NCBI RefSeq assembly: GCF_022867885.1
Contig: NZ_JALIFP010000011.1
Coordinates: 1 to 64,000 of the forward strand
Direction of reading: 5' to 3'
DNA length: 64,000 nucleotides
From: Lederbergia sp. NSJ-179
GTDB taxonomy: Bacteria > Bacillota > Bacilli > Bacillales > Bacillaceae_C
The position numbers and the translations under genes were made by a program. Shown here one piece after another: positions 25,148-35,940 of the stretch. Under the pieces are notes generated by a model. The model saw nothing but the letters and a program-made list of their open reading frames with translations, ran no database searches and was not told where the DNA came from. Numbering within the stretch: the first letter of the stretch is position 1; every line of letters begins with the position of its first letter.

Positions 25148-26053
25148 TTAAGATTCATAATGAACATATCTTTTGGAAACTAACAATGAAAGCATCGTCA
25201 ATACAAAAATGATGATAAATAAGATCCACGCTTGTGCGGAAGCATAACCAATATTAAAATCTGCAAAAGCAGTATCAAACAAATAATAAACGTAAAAATA
25301 AGACATCCAATTAGGTCCACCCTTTGTAACAACATATGCTTGGGTAAACACTTGAAAAGAATTAATAATAGCAATGATGGAATTGAATAAAATTACGGGT
25401 GAAATTAATGGAATCGTAATCTTGAAAAACCTTCGAATCGGTCCGGCACCATCAATGGAGGCGACTTCATATAATTCATCCGGTAAGCTTTGCAGACTCG
25501 CTAAAAAAATGATCATTGTACCGCCAAGTGAAGTTAATTGCATCAACACGAAAGAAGGAATAACGGTTTTACTATCTGTAAACCATCCAGGTCCGTCCAC
25601 TCCAAAGAGCGTATACAGGATTGAATTCACTACCCCAAAGTCAGGATTTAATAACCACGCCCATAGAAAAGCAATGGAAACACCAGAAACAACAGTAGGA
25701 GCATAAAACATCGTTCGGAAAAAAGCTTGCCCCTTGATTTTCTGATTTAGCAATAGCGCTAATAGTAAGCCTAAACAAATCGTAAATGGGACAGCCAAAG
25801 CTGCATAATAAGTCGTCACCCCTAGTGATTTATAAAAGAGATCATCGGAAAATAAGGTCTTATAGTTTCCTAGTCCAATAAAATCAACAGCATCTGTTAT
25901 ATTATATTTTGTGAAACTGAAAAAGAGGGAGGCAAGGATTGGGCCACCTACAAAACAGATAAAACCAAGTACCCAAGGTGAGATAAACAGCCAAAAGGCG
26001 GTTTCTTCACGCCGTTGTTGTTTCTGCAAGCCTAGTCTTTTTTTCCTTTTCAT
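25148..26053 (-). CDS. Carbohydrate ABC transporter permease, MalF type
   Basis: A 301-residue permease with a basic N-terminal tail (KRKKRLGLQKQQRR), a first helix around residues 20-45, and an ATPase-docking loop EVASIDGAGPIRRFF. GAGGAG precedes the ATG. It has the same gene order and length as typical MsmF/LacF-like proteins and pairs with the following MalG-type gene 17 bases on. Confidence 0.9.
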   Translation of the reverse strand: MKRKKRLGLQKQQRREETAFWLFISPWVLGFICFVGGPILASLFFSFTKYNITDAVDFIGLGNYKTLFSDDLFYKSLGVTTYYAALAVPFTICLGLLLALLLNQKIKGQAFFRTMFYAPTVVSGVSIAFLWAWLLNPDFGVVNSILYTLFGVDGPGWFTDSKTVIPSFVLMQLTSLGGTMIIFLASLQSLPDELYEVASIDGAGPIRRFFKITIPLISPVILFNSIIAIINSFQVFTQAYVVTKGGPNWMSYFYVYYLFDTAFADFNIGYASAQAWILFIIIFVLTMLSLLVSKRYVHYES

Positions 26054-26154
26054 CTATTATCACTCCTCGAGGTGTTTCTAGATTGACCGAGATGGATTCA
26101 ATCTAAAAACAACGCAGCCATCTTAGTAGTTTTAGGCATGACTGCGTATTTTTT

Positions 26155-27501
26155 TTATTTATTTTTTATGGAACGTAATTGCGAGTCCAGATCCTGTAAA
26201 CCTTCATCAATATCCTTTGTCCCATCATATACCGCATTAATATTTTGGTTAATTGTATTTAAAATAGTAGAGAAGTTACGAATTAAATGATTATCTGCTT
26301 CAAACCCATATTTAATCGCCCCTTCATGTAACTCCTGTAATTGCTCATTTGTCATCCCTGCTTGTTCGGCTACATTATCTAACCAAACATCCATCAATTG
26401 ACTATTAGCAGGTGTTTCGTTGGTCATCTCAACTAGGTCCTTAGCACCCTTTTCAGGATCAATTAAAAACTTAATAAATTCCCAAGCCTCATCAGGATGT
26501 TTACTTTTGGCACTGATATTCCAAGGATCCACATACATTGGGATTCTTCTATCGTCAACAGTATAAGGAATGGGAGCAATTCCCCATTGAAACTCAGCTG
26601 GCTGGTAACTTCTGACACCCCATCCTCCGTCAATCACCATCGCAACACGTCCTGTTAAAAAAGGACTGCCAATTTGTGAAATCGCATCCTGCTGAGACTG
26701 CGTTGGGGAAACCTTGTGTTCATGAATCAAATCGTAATGGGCTTCAATACCTTGTTTATTTGCGCGATCATCTAATACATTCGGTTCGCCTATATCACCG
26801 GTCTCATAAGCCTCCGGTTTAAATAAATCTCCACCCCAAAGCCAGGCGTCTCGATTTCCATGGTTCGTATTTAATAAGCCGAAGACTTGATTATCTTTAT
26901 CACCCATATTTTTGGTTAATTTTTTTGCATATTCAACCATTTTATCGTAATTCCATGATTGATCATCCCAGTTCGTTGGAGGATATTCCACGCCCGCTTC
27001 ATCAAATAGCTCTTTATTATAAAAAATGTAAGAACCCATCGCTAAAATTGGAACACCATATTTTTTATCATCAATCGTATAAATATCAAGAAGCTTTTCA
27101 TCAATTCCCTCAACCGCTTCTGGGTCTTTTTCTATATAAGGAGTCAAATCAAGTAATGCGCCTAAACCTTGATAAGTCGCAAAACCGGAATCTGCCCAGT
27201 TAGATGACCAAACATCTGGAACATTTCCACCTGCAATCATGGTTTGAAGCTTTTGATCAATTTGGTCTTGGGGTATTTCCTGAAGCTTTATTTTAATATT
27301 GGGATTTTCCGCTTCAAAATCTTTGACCATCTTTTCCTCCCAAGCCTTGACAACCGGGTCACTGCGCACAAGCCATGTCAATTCAACCTTCTTCTTTCCC
27401 TTTTCTCCTGTTTCCGAGGAACTGCATGCTGCTAAAGCAAAAATTGCAACCATCACAAAAGTCACACTAAAAATTAGAGAAAGCGTTTTTTTATTTTTCA
27501 T
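26155..27501 (-). CDS. Sugar ABC transporter substrate-binding lipoprotein
   Basis: A 448-residue lipoprotein with lipobox LAAC (about residues 22-25). The mature text begins VELTWLVRSDPVVKAWEEKM and continues with DVWSSNWADSGFATYQGLGA, typical of CUT1 binding proteins. It differs clearly from the pair at 19.3 and 22.6 kb, so it serves a different ligand. AAGGGGG stands before the ATG. It is first in its operon, and the usual higher expression of binding proteins is expected. Confidence 0.92.
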   Translation of the reverse strand: MKNKKTLSLIFSVTFVMVAIFALAACSSSETGEKGKKKVELTWLVRSDPVVKAWEEKMVKDFEAENPNIKIKLQEIPQDQIDQKLQTMIAGGNVPDVWSSNWADSGFATYQGLGALLDLTPYIEKDPEAVEGIDEKLLDIYTIDDKKYGVPILAMGSYIFYNKELFDEAGVEYPPTNWDDQSWNYDKMVEYAKKLTKNMGDKDNQVFGLLNTNHGNRDAWLWGGDLFKPEAYETGDIGEPNVLDDRANKQGIEAHYDLIHEHKVSPTQSQQDAISQIGSPFLTGRVAMVIDGGWGVRSYQPAEFQWGIAPIPYTVDDRRIPMYVDPWNISAKSKHPDEAWEFIKFLIDPEKGAKDLVEMTNETPANSQLMDVWLDNVAEQAGMTNEQLQELHEGAIKYGFEADNHLIRNFSTILNTINQNINAVYDGTKDIDEGLQDLDSQLRSIKNK

Positions 27502-28185
27502 CTAGAGTACCCCCTTATTATTTTGGAATGCTTAAAAAAGAGTCAGAGATTTGTGGGTTGAATCTAATTCTTTACACTCAAATCACCCCCTAATACAAAG
27601 AAAACTCCCTAATCTTTTTAGATCACTTTTAATAGTTTTGCATGCCAGGCCTTTACTCCTATCAGCAGTGAACGTAAATCGCCAATTAATTTTTCGAATA
27701 GTACCATTTTTGAAAACGGTATCAAATGGAGCAAGAGCTATATTTGTTTAAAAAGCACTCAGTAGTTGTTTTAAATTGCTATGGTCGTAATTTTTAGTTG
27801 ATAAGTGATTTTATTTCATCGTATGTAGCTTGATAGGTTCTTATTCTTATTTTCGTCCCAAACGCAAAGTAACATCTTTGAACCGATCAATAAATGTAGG
27901 GAGGCTTCTTGAGGTTCTTTACGAGGAGGATAAGATTTCACAAAAATAGAGGTTGATCCAAAGGGCTGCATTTTAGCACCCTTTCGGATCAACCTCTTCG
28001 TACGTAACTTCAATGATTAAACCAATTCTTTCTCATCTATTTTATGAACTTTTTATTTTATAAGAGAATTTAACGTTTTCGACCACTATTGCGTTCTTCC
28101 ATCTTCATCTATTGAGATGAATTCCTCCTTCGGTTATAGCTGTTACCCACACTAGCATCCCCATCGAGTGTAGTGTAGGGTATAA
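27502..28185. other. Gene-free stretch with a possible coding remnant and a terminator
   Basis: Besides the upstream region of the binding protein, the minus strand at about 27595-27735 reads as an open stretch (ALAPFDTVFKNGTIRKINWR) that looks protein-like but has no start and matches nothing I can name. It may be a decayed gene end. A strong hairpin lies at 27942-27997. The remainder shows no feature. Confidence 0.3.
27942..27997 (-). terminator. Strong terminator behind the kinase gene
   Basis: AGAGGTTGATCC (27948-27959) pairs perfectly with GGATCAACCTCT (27986-27997), with AAAGGG/CCCTTT inside. On the minus strand the stem is followed by ATTTTTG. It is about 190 bases past the kinase stop, and a related half-copy is at 24115-24180. 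Confidence 0.8.
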
Positions 28186-28821
28186 TCAGGAAATATCATC
28201 ATGATTTCTCCTATTATTTTCATACCAGCTTCTTATTTCCTCCAGCAATTTATAATAATCCACTTTTGTATAATCTGTCACATCCACTTCATATAAATTT
28301 CCCAATTGAAATGTATCATATCCTCTGCTCGTACATCGTTCAAGAAAATCTTCGTAGGATAATAAATTATTCGCATTCCCTCTATTTGCTAAATAATCTC
28401 CCTTTTTGTATGAAGTTACAATATGGCTCAAATGCCTTTCCGGATCCAAATCCCGCTTCCTTTGTCGTTCAAACAAAACATTTAGGTCTGCAGTTAAGCG
28501 AATAGTAATAACCTCATAACCATATCTTTCTACCAACTGTTGGATATGGGGCTTTTGTTTCTGGCTAAAAGGATAATCAGACATAATATTGCGACCTCTT
28601 TGCATTTGTTGCTCCATTATTTCATAATATTTCGTCCATGCTATCTTTTCAATACCCAGCTTCTCTTCTAAATTATGATATCCATACAAATCACAATAGT
28701 ATTCTTTCAAATCATCCTGAGAAAGTATATAGAATGTACCCCATTTTTTCATTATAAATTTAGACAAGTAAGTTTTTCCTGTTCCTGGTAAACCCGCTAA
28801 TAAGATTAAAAGCTTATTCAT
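28186..28821 (-). CDS. P-loop kinase-like ATP-binding protein
   Basis: A 211-residue AAA_33-type (zeta-toxin/polynucleotide kinase-like) protein. Walker A is GLPGTGKT near residues 10-17, and LSQDDLKEYYCD gives the Asp that follows strand 2. A lid-like RQRKRDLDPERH segment lies near residue 122. Such proteins phosphorylate small molecules or nucleic acid ends; the substrate is unknown. The ATG with GAGGTGG in front is preferred over a GTG three codons upstream. It lies alone behind the PTS operon, with a hairpin between. Confidence 0.8.
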   Translation of the reverse strand: MNKLLILLAGLPGTGKTYLSKFIMKKWGTFYILSQDDLKEYYCDLYGYHNLEEKLGIEKIAWTKYYEIMEQQMQRGRNIMSDYPFSQKQKPHIQQLVERYGYEVITIRLTADLNVLFERQRKRDLDPERHLSHIVTSYKKGDYLANRGNANNLLSYEDFLERCTSRGYDTFQLGNLYEVDVTDYTKVDYYKLLEEIRSWYENNRRNHDDIS

Positions 28822-28845
28822 ACTTACCACCTCATAACTAATGAA

Positions 28846-28880
28846 GAGGGAGTACCGGAAAACTTCTCGTACTCCCCCTC
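28846..28880. terminator. Hairpin between the aldolase and kinase genes
   Basis: GAGGGAGTAC (28846-28855) and GTACTCCCCCTC (28869-28880) form a strong stem with a 13-base loop. No long T-run follows on the minus strand, so it may only partly terminate. Confidence 0.5.
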
Positions 28881-28937
28881 GTCTTTATAATACTAATGGA
28901 CTATTTTCATTATTTTCCCTCAACGATGCGTTCTTCT

Positions 28938-29786
28938 TTATTCATTTTTATTCATAAAGATATTAATTTTATGTTTGACAATTTCTTTTACTGCCTGATT
29001 ACATGGAATAATATTGTGACGCAAAGATTTTGTTTCTTTTGTTTCACCGAATGTTTCTTTTGCCGTTTTTGTCCATGCTACTAACAACTCAGTACCCACA
29101 TTAAATTTACGGATACCATTATTAATTAATTCTGGAATATCCGTTTCCTTGACACCGGTACCTCCATGAATAACTAAAGGCACATCTACTACAGCGTCAA
29201 TTTCTTTTAATAATGGCACATTTACTTCTGTTTTAGATTTATACTGGCCATGGTTAGTACCGATTGCAACGGCCAAAGCATCTACCCCCGTTGCTTCTAC
29301 AAACACTATTGCATCTTTTGGATCTGTATAAACCTTTTTATCCTCATCCACATGAATTCCTTCCTCGGTACCACCAATAGTTCCTAGTTCGCCCTCTACC
29401 GAAACACCAAATTTATGAGCGTATTTCACTACTATGCTTGTTTTTATAATATTCTCTTTGAATGGCAAAGAAGAACCGTCAAACATAACAGATGTGTACC
29501 CTTTATCTATTGCCTCTTTAATATCATCAAAATTCTTTGCATGGTCCAAATGCAATGCCACATCTACCATTTCTTTTGTTGCCATAGATTTACAGACAGC
29601 AACTAAATTTTCATGACCAATATATTTCGCGGTATCGACACTTGTTTGTATAATAATGGATGAACCTTGTTCTTTAGCTGCACGTATCATATCAGGTAGC
29701 ATCTCTAAATTATGCGCATTAAAGGCACCAACTGTATAGTTCAATTCCTCAGCTTTACGTGTTACTTCTTTTAATGTAGTATACAT
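28938..29786 (-). CDS. Class II (zinc) ketose-bisphosphate aldolase
   Basis: The 282-residue enzyme belongs to the FbaA/GatY/KbaY family, which split fructose- or tagatose-1,6-bisphosphate into triose phosphates. Visible sites are GAFNAHNLEM at the start, the first zinc ligands in ALHLDHAKNFD, GEVEGELG-like SVEGELGTIGG, and AVAIGTNHGQY and LVIHGGTGV for the further zinc and phosphate contacts. It closes a PTS operon, and the imported sugar phosphate is presumably turned into a bisphosphate first. Fructose versus tagatose specificity cannot be told. GGGAGA precedes the ATG. Confidence 0.92.
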   Translation of the reverse strand: MYTTLKEVTRKAEELNYTVGAFNAHNLEMLPDMIRAAKEQGSSIIIQTSVDTAKYIGHENLVAVCKSMATKEMVDVALHLDHAKNFDDIKEAIDKGYTSVMFDGSSLPFKENIIKTSIVVKYAHKFGVSVEGELGTIGGTEEGIHVDEDKKVYTDPKDAIVFVEATGVDALAVAIGTNHGQYKSKTEVNVPLLKEIDAVVDVPLVIHGGTGVKETDIPELINNGIRKFNVGTELLVAWTKTAKETFGETKETKSLRHNIIPCNQAVKEIVKHKINIFMNKNE

Positions 29787-29823
29787 GAGTAGTTATCTCC
29801 CTTATCACTAATCTATTATTTTT

Positions 29824-30225
29824 TTATTTCACACCACGAGTCACGTCTTTAGAAACTTGCATCATTTGATCCATCTTCATCAAATATAGTTGTATAGCTT
29901 TGCCGTCATTTTCTTTTGCTGCTTTTGCGCGCTTCTTATTATAGAGTTTTAATAGAGTCTTATAACCGTTTCCTAATGACTTTTTGGTTTGAATACTTTT
30001 CTCCAATGAATCAATAGCATTATCCTCTTCACCAAGTTCATTAAACGCTAAGCCAATCTCTTCAAAAATTTGTGCTTTTTCCTCCTCTGTAGACACATTG
30101 TTTATTTGTTCCTTTTTAGAAGAAATGGTAAGTAATAATTCTTCTTTTCGTTCTGGTGTTAACTCTACTTCTTCGTTCTCCACTTTTTTCGGTTCTTTAT
30201 TTTTCTTTTTACCAAATCCAAACAT
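29824..30225 (-). CDS. Small TPR-like protein of the PTS operon
   Basis: A 133-residue, highly charged soluble protein. After a lysine-rich start (FGFGKKKNKEPKK), helices with the spacing of a tetratricopeptide repeat are visible (IFEEIGLAFNELGEEDNAID, then SLEKSIQTKKSLGNGY). It sits between the IIC gene and the aldolase gene, which suggests a role linked to the PTS, but none is established. GGGAGG stands before the ATG. Confidence 0.75.
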   Translation of the reverse strand: MFGFGKKKNKEPKKVENEEVELTPERKEELLLTISSKKEQINNVSTEEEKAQIFEEIGLAFNELGEEDNAIDSLEKSIQTKKSLGNGYKTLLKLYNKKRAKAAKENDGKAIQLYLMKMDQMMQVSKDVTRGVK

Positions 30226-30359
30226 TAACTTAACCTCCCGGTAATGCTGTAAATATAGTTATAAACAAGAATTTCATCCCTCTGTATCTTTGAAAAAATT
30301 CTTTAAATTAATGAAGCCACTATTTACCATGTCTGTGGCAGTACTTTTCCCCAGAAATT

Positions 30360-31649
30360 CTAGAATGCCTTTAAAAGTGGACCAATAATCCATGCGTATA
30401 TTAAAGCTGCTACTACTGTATCCACATCTGTTGCTGTTGCATTGACAAATCCCATAGAATTGAAAATCGTAACCAACAATGCTGGTAATAAAGTAATGAA
30501 GAAACCATGCACAATACCACCAATTATTGCGCCACGAAGTCCACCTGTTAAGTTACCAAAGATACCCGCAGTACCTCCTGCAAAGAAGGCGGTCAACATA
30601 CCTGGCAAAATCATTGCTAATCCAAAAACAGGTAATACAAACATTGCAATAACCGAACCTATAGTAGTTGTGATAAACCCTACTATAACCGCATTAGGAC
30701 TGTATGGAAATAAAACCGGACAATCCAATGCTGGCTTTGAATTTGGGACCAATCGTGTGGCAATACCTCTAAACGCTGGGACGATTTCCGCTAGTAATAA
30801 GCGAACACCGGCTAATAATACATACACTCCAACCACAAATTGGATCGATTGTAAGAATGCAAACATCAGATAGTCGGTATCTCCTGATAACGTAGAAGCG
30901 AATTCTTCACCTGCAAACGCTGCCGTAATGATATAAAGAGGAACCATAACGACCATCACAGATAAATACGTATCTTGCATGAATTCAAATTTTTCTGGTA
31001 ACTTTAAGTCTTCAATCGATTTTTTGTTTTCTCCTTTTTCTCCGAATAATTTCGCTACTCCAGCTTCAACCACATAGCCAACCGTACAAAAATGACCTAA
31101 AGCAATTTCATCCATACCAGTTATCTTGCGAACAAAAGGTTGTGCAATTGCAGGCATAGCCACTGCAAAAACTCCCCCTATGAAACCACCCACTAGAATC
31201 AGTGCAATACCACGTAAACCTGCAAAGTAGCCAAACACTGTTGTCATGGTAGCCATCCAAAGAATTGCCTGACCGGTTAAAAAAATGTATTTCCATTTAG
31301 TAAACCTCGCAATAATAATATTAAAAATAAAGATAGCTAGGAAAGTTAATGCGACATCACGGCCTAATCCTAATTCATTCATTGCTTGACCGTTAATAGC
31401 TTCAATTGAAGGAATAATTCCTTGCATATGGAAACCTTCTGTAAAAATCTTACCAAAGTAAGTTAAACTGCCAACAATAATACTAGAGCCTGCCGACAAT
31501 ACCATAAATCCCAACATGGTCTTCAGCGAACCTGAAATAACCTGACCCATTGACTTCTTTTGCAAGATCAACCCCAGCATAGCAATCAAAGCGATAGTAA
31601 CTGATGCCTGGGTCAAAACATTCTGTATAATAAAGTCTACTACAGCCAT
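30360..31649 (-). CDS. PTS IIC component, UlaA/SgaT (ascorbate) family
   Basis: A 429-residue membrane permease with about ten hydrophobic segments. It matches the UlaA pattern: IALIAMLGLILQKKS near the start, the loop SIEDLKLPEKFEFMQDT, and the conserved AGVRLLLAEIVPAFRGI, then ALDCPVLFPYSPNAVIVGF. UlaA-type proteins carry L-ascorbate in E. coli, but family members paired with aldolases take other substrates. It works with the IIB gene upstream. A IIA partner is found only as a domain of the regulator. GGAGG before ATG. Confidence 0.9.
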   Translation of the reverse strand: MAVVDFIIQNVLTQASVTIALIAMLGLILQKKSMGQVISGSLKTMLGFMVLSAGSSIIVGSLTYFGKIFTEGFHMQGIIPSIEAINGQAMNELGLGRDVALTFLAIFIFNIIIARFTKWKYIFLTGQAILWMATMTTVFGYFAGLRGIALILVGGFIGGVFAVAMPAIAQPFVRKITGMDEIALGHFCTVGYVVEAGVAKLFGEKGENKKSIEDLKLPEKFEFMQDTYLSVMVVMVPLYIITAAFAGEEFASTLSGDTDYLMFAFLQSIQFVVGVYVLLAGVRLLLAEIVPAFRGIATRLVPNSKPALDCPVLFPYSPNAVIVGFITTTIGSVIAMFVLPVFGLAMILPGMLTAFFAGGTAGIFGNLTGGLRGAIIGGIVHGFFITLLPALLVTIFNSMGFVNATATDVDTVVAALIYAWIIGPLLKAF

Positions 31650-31689
31650 TTTTCTTTACCTCCATCTTTTTCGATCCCTAATTTTGTTG

Positions 31690-31998
31690 TTAAGTTAAAA
31701 CTCCCTTTTCCTTTAATACTGGAATGATTTTTTCTTCAATCTCCGGCTTGGAGACAATATTCCTTAAATAAACAATTGTTGTTTTTTCAGGATCAACTGA
31801 GAATTTTTCAAATTGGGATTGGAAATTCTGCGCTGTAATAATAATATCCGGATTTGTTGAAACGGCAGATGAGATATCACTATGATCCAGCTTAGCATCG
31901 ACACCCAACTTGTTTAGTACATCCTCAGCCGCCATTTGACAAGCAAAACTGCTTCCTAAACCTGCTCCACATACAAATAAGATATTTATCTTTTTCAT
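31690..31998 (-). CDS. PTS IIB component, lactose/cellobiose/ascorbate type
   Basis: A 102-residue cytoplasmic phosphocarrier. The phospho-cysteine is Cys10 in LFVCGAGLGSSF, followed by the Rossmann-like strand DIIITAQNF. It passes phosphate from IIA to the sugar bound by the UlaA-type IIC encoded next. GAGGAG stands before the ATG. It is the first intact PTS gene behind the regulator and a broken phosphofructokinase. Confidence 0.92.
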   Translation of the reverse strand: MKKINILFVCGAGLGSSFACQMAAEDVLNKLGVDAKLDHSDISSAVSTNPDIIITAQNFQSQFEKFSVDPEKTTIVYLRNIVSKPEIEEKIIPVLKEKGVLT

Positions 31999-32073
31999 GT
32001 CACTTTCTCCTCGTAATATAAGTTTTAAAATTACTTATTCTTTCCGTTTTCTCTTAGCTAATTATCAAAAGAA

Positions 32074-32411
32074 TTAATCTATTATTTTCAATTTTCGCCC
32101 AATATATTTATTCCTTGCTATTAAATCTTTTGTTTTACTCAATACATCTTTTAATGGGACCAATACAGGCTTTCCATCTAGAAGTCCTACCATTCTGTCC
32201 GTAGTCCCATTTTCTATTTCATCCGCTGCCACCCAAACCCAGTTTGATGCCGTCCATGACCTCTGCCCCTACAGCATCACCTGCCCGCTGGGTATAGGAT
32301 AAAACGGAATATCTAATACGCCTGTCAGGGAACTTTTCTATCTCTGATCCAATTTCAAAACTTAACCCTTGTTTTCCCCGTATCCAGTCTCCACTTAAAG
32401 CATTGGATTCA
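32074..32411 (-). pseudogene. Remnant of a 6-phosphofructokinase-type gene (3' third)
   Basis: Directly after the regulator's stop the minus strand reads IRYSVLSYTQRAGDAVGAEV and MDGIKLGL, then after a frame change AADEIENGTTDRMVGLL, DGKPVLVPLKDVLSKT and KYIGRKLKIID before TAA at 32076. This follows the C-terminal third of PfkA-type kinases (QRGG region, MVG, closing helix). The N-terminal two thirds are absent, so a deletion fused the remnant to the regulator gene. In an intact operon it would have made the bisphosphate for the aldolase. Confidence 0.7.
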
Positions 32412-32416
32412 CAGTT

Positions 32417-34525
32417 TCACTCTATCACTTCACTTCCATATAATACCTGATTAAATACGTTTACATTTTGTGCTGTACTTAATTGTTCCAATTTCTTTTC
32501 ATCATTAATTAACTCAATCAGACTTTTCATCACATTTAGATGGGAGTAAGAATCCACTGCTGCTAAACAAAAAACAATTTTTACAGGATCATTATCAGGA
32601 TTGCCAAAATTCACTGGTTCCTTTAAAGTCATGACACTCACACCTAATTTATTTACACCGTCTTCCGGTCGTGCATGTGATAACGCTAAATGCTTTCCTA
32701 CCACTATATATGGGCCAAATTCTTCAACCGACTTAATCATTGCGTATATATATCGTTCTTCAATGGCTCCTTCTGCTTTCAAAGGCTGGGCAGTTTTTGT
32801 TATCGCCTCTTTCCAATCCTTACATTCTTGGTTTAATAGAATGCAGGAATCCTTTAAAATATCTTGCAACATCGGCTGCATCTCCCTCATGTTAATCTTC
32901 AAACCATTGGCTTTAAAAGTATTTTCTACCTTTTGATAAATTTCTTTGGTTACCTTACTGCCGCTTTCTTTAATTAAATTCAAAACATCCTGCATGAGCT
33001 TCGTTGCATCTAACTTACTAGATACAGCTCTTCTCTTATTCTTATTTTTGTGTAAAAAGTATTTTATTTCCTTTTTATCACTTTCTCTCAAAATCGGATT
33101 AAGGAATAGTACAGGTTTTTTTGGATAATCGATTGAAATAGTCGTAAAAACAAAGTCAACATCCAACTTATCAATAAAAGCTAATTCATCTGAACTTAAT
33201 ACTGCTACAATCTCAATGTTGAATTGTTCTTTTAAATTAGCAGCCAACAGCTTTCCGGTTGAAATTCCATGGTTACAAAGCACAACCGCCTGGTATACGT
33301 ATTGTTCTTCTTGCTTCATCTGGCTTGCAGAAGTCGAAAAATAAATCGTTAAAAATCCAATCTCATCCTCCGATAATGATCCCTTAATGTACTTTTCTAT
33401 TTGATTACTAAAGCTAAGGACAGCTTGATAAATCTCAATATAGGACTCCTTAATCGTATCTTTTAACGGATTATATACTTTTAAATCATTTCTTGCCCTG
33501 CTTAGTAATCCAGTGATATGCTTATACAAACCTTCATATAAATCTACCTCTTTCTGGGAAAAGGAGATTCCGGTTACTTTCTCTACGTGTTCAATTAATT
33601 GGATAGCTAATAATTGTGCAGCGACCCAATCAAATGAATTGTTCATATCCTTTGGATTAAATGATTCGATTGTAAACGTAATATATTTGATTTCATTTAA
33701 TGATGGAGACAAATCAAACACCGAACAAATGGAATCAATAAAACTTTTGACAGGGGTACTTTTTATTTCAGCCTTAACTTGGGGTGATTCACTTAGGGTA
33801 TTTCCTTCTTGTAGCCGTCTCACCCATATGCTTAAAAATAGAATGATTTGTTTTCGATATAAATGATTAATCTCGACATTGGACTTTTCCAAAACATCAT
33901 CATAATATTCTCCAATAATCTTTAATAAATTTGTATTCAAATATTCTAGAGCAAATTGATCTGCAAAGGTCTTCATTGCATCCGTATCCCGATACCCCAT
34001 TAAATTATCAATATTTGTCATACTAATAATCACGTCATACAACATGGACCTTATTGACCGCTCATCACCTTGCAATACGGTACCTTGTTTCGTTAAACTC
34101 ACTACAGAAATTCCATATTTTTTTAATAATTGACGGAGTTTCCGCATATCCTCATCCAAAGTACTTTTCGAAACTTGAAGTTTTTCTTCCAATTTATAGA
34201 GCACTGTCGTTTTTGAGGAATCAGCAATATCCAAAAGCAAAGCAAGAATTCGTTCATTTGGCTGATAATAATCTGTTTCCCTATCATCACCAATTTTCAA
34301 AAGTAGTCTTTCACGGTCCGTATCAGACAGATCCAACTTCAATCCTTTCCCCCTTATCGACATGATGGTTGTAAAATTATTTTTAACTAGATAATTATTA
34401 ATTAAAACCAATTCATTACGAAAAGTACGCTCACTAATATTGAACTCTTTACTCAGATCCTCAATAGTTAAAAAGGCCTTTGCTGATAAAAGTTTGGTAA
34501 GCACCCGTTTAGTACGTTCTCTCAT
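32417..34525 (-). CDS. PRD-containing regulator with EIIB and EIIA domains (LicR/MtlR-like)
   Basis: A 702-residue activator of the BglG/LicR group. Two N-terminal HTH domains come first (LTIEDLSKEFNISERTFRNE; then LQVSKSTLDEDMRKL), followed by two PRDs with conserved His-bearing segments. A GatB-like EIIB piece (VLCNHGISTGKLLA) and a type-2 EIIA domain (VVGKHLALSHARPEDG) complete the protein. PTS enzymes phosphorylate such proteins to tune activity. The EIIA domain is the only IIA in the operon and may serve transport too. The ATG with AAAGGGG in front is chosen over a start 25 codons upstream. It heads the PTS operon. Confidence 0.9.
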   Translation of the reverse strand: MRERTKRVLTKLLSAKAFLTIEDLSKEFNISERTFRNELVLINNYLVKNNFTTIMSIRGKGLKLDLSDTDRERLLLKIGDDRETDYYQPNERILALLLDIADSSKTTVLYKLEEKLQVSKSTLDEDMRKLRQLLKKYGISVVSLTKQGTVLQGDERSIRSMLYDVIISMTNIDNLMGYRDTDAMKTFADQFALEYLNTNLLKIIGEYYDDVLEKSNVEINHLYRKQIILFLSIWVRRLQEGNTLSESPQVKAEIKSTPVKSFIDSICSVFDLSPSLNEIKYITFTIESFNPKDMNNSFDWVAAQLLAIQLIEHVEKVTGISFSQKEVDLYEGLYKHITGLLSRARNDLKVYNPLKDTIKESYIEIYQAVLSFSNQIEKYIKGSLSEDEIGFLTIYFSTSASQMKQEEQYVYQAVVLCNHGISTGKLLAANLKEQFNIEIVAVLSSDELAFIDKLDVDFVFTTISIDYPKKPVLFLNPILRESDKKEIKYFLHKNKNKRRAVSSKLDATKLMQDVLNLIKESGSKVTKEIYQKVENTFKANGLKINMREMQPMLQDILKDSCILLNQECKDWKEAITKTAQPLKAEGAIEERYIYAMIKSVEEFGPYIVVGKHLALSHARPEDGVNKLGVSVMTLKEPVNFGNPDNDPVKIVFCLAAVDSYSHLNVMKSLIELINDEKKLEQLSTAQNVNVFNQVLYGSEVIE

Positions 34526-34904
34526 GTGAGCAACCCCTTTCATAGTTTCATTATAAACAGTTAAAGTAGAATAGTTTAGTGCAACTTTATGCAACTTCAA
34601 ACTGCAGAAATGTAGGCGATTTATAAATCAGGAATATAAAAATATTAGAGGCTATAGGATTGTTGTACTGATAACAGAAGAAGACATTAACATACAGTAA
34701 AAAAATGGACGTGATGAAGGAGGAAAATTCAGGAGAACTGGGGGGATGACTAAGTCATTCTTTTATCTTTACCTCGCATAGGTATAAAACACCTAGAAAA
34801 AACAGCATCAAAACGGGGGCTTTTCCGGCCCCCATTTTCTCTTATATCTACCTATTTAGCATGTTCGATCCTGCTCAATAAGCCATCTATCTTCCCCCAT
34901 GTAA
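34526..34904. other. Upstream region of the PTS regulator and downstream region of ldh
   Basis: This 380-base stretch holds the presumed regulator promoter on the minus strand and a terminator hairpin at 34815-34833. A 14-codon plus-strand frame with AAGGAGG inside it is not convincing as a gene. Nothing else was recognised. Confidence 0.3.
34815..34833. terminator. Terminator hairpin behind ldh
   Basis: GGGGGC and GCCCCC enclose TTTTCCG. T-rich sequence follows on both strands (ATTTTCT on plus, GTTTTG on minus). It lies about 70 bases after the ldh stop. Confidence 0.75.
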
Positions 34905-35876
<972 letters not shown>

Positions 35877-35940
35877 TTATTGTAGAATGTACTATATCAT
35901 AAACAAGTATTTTAAGTGTAGATGAGACTCCTTTCCCTTC

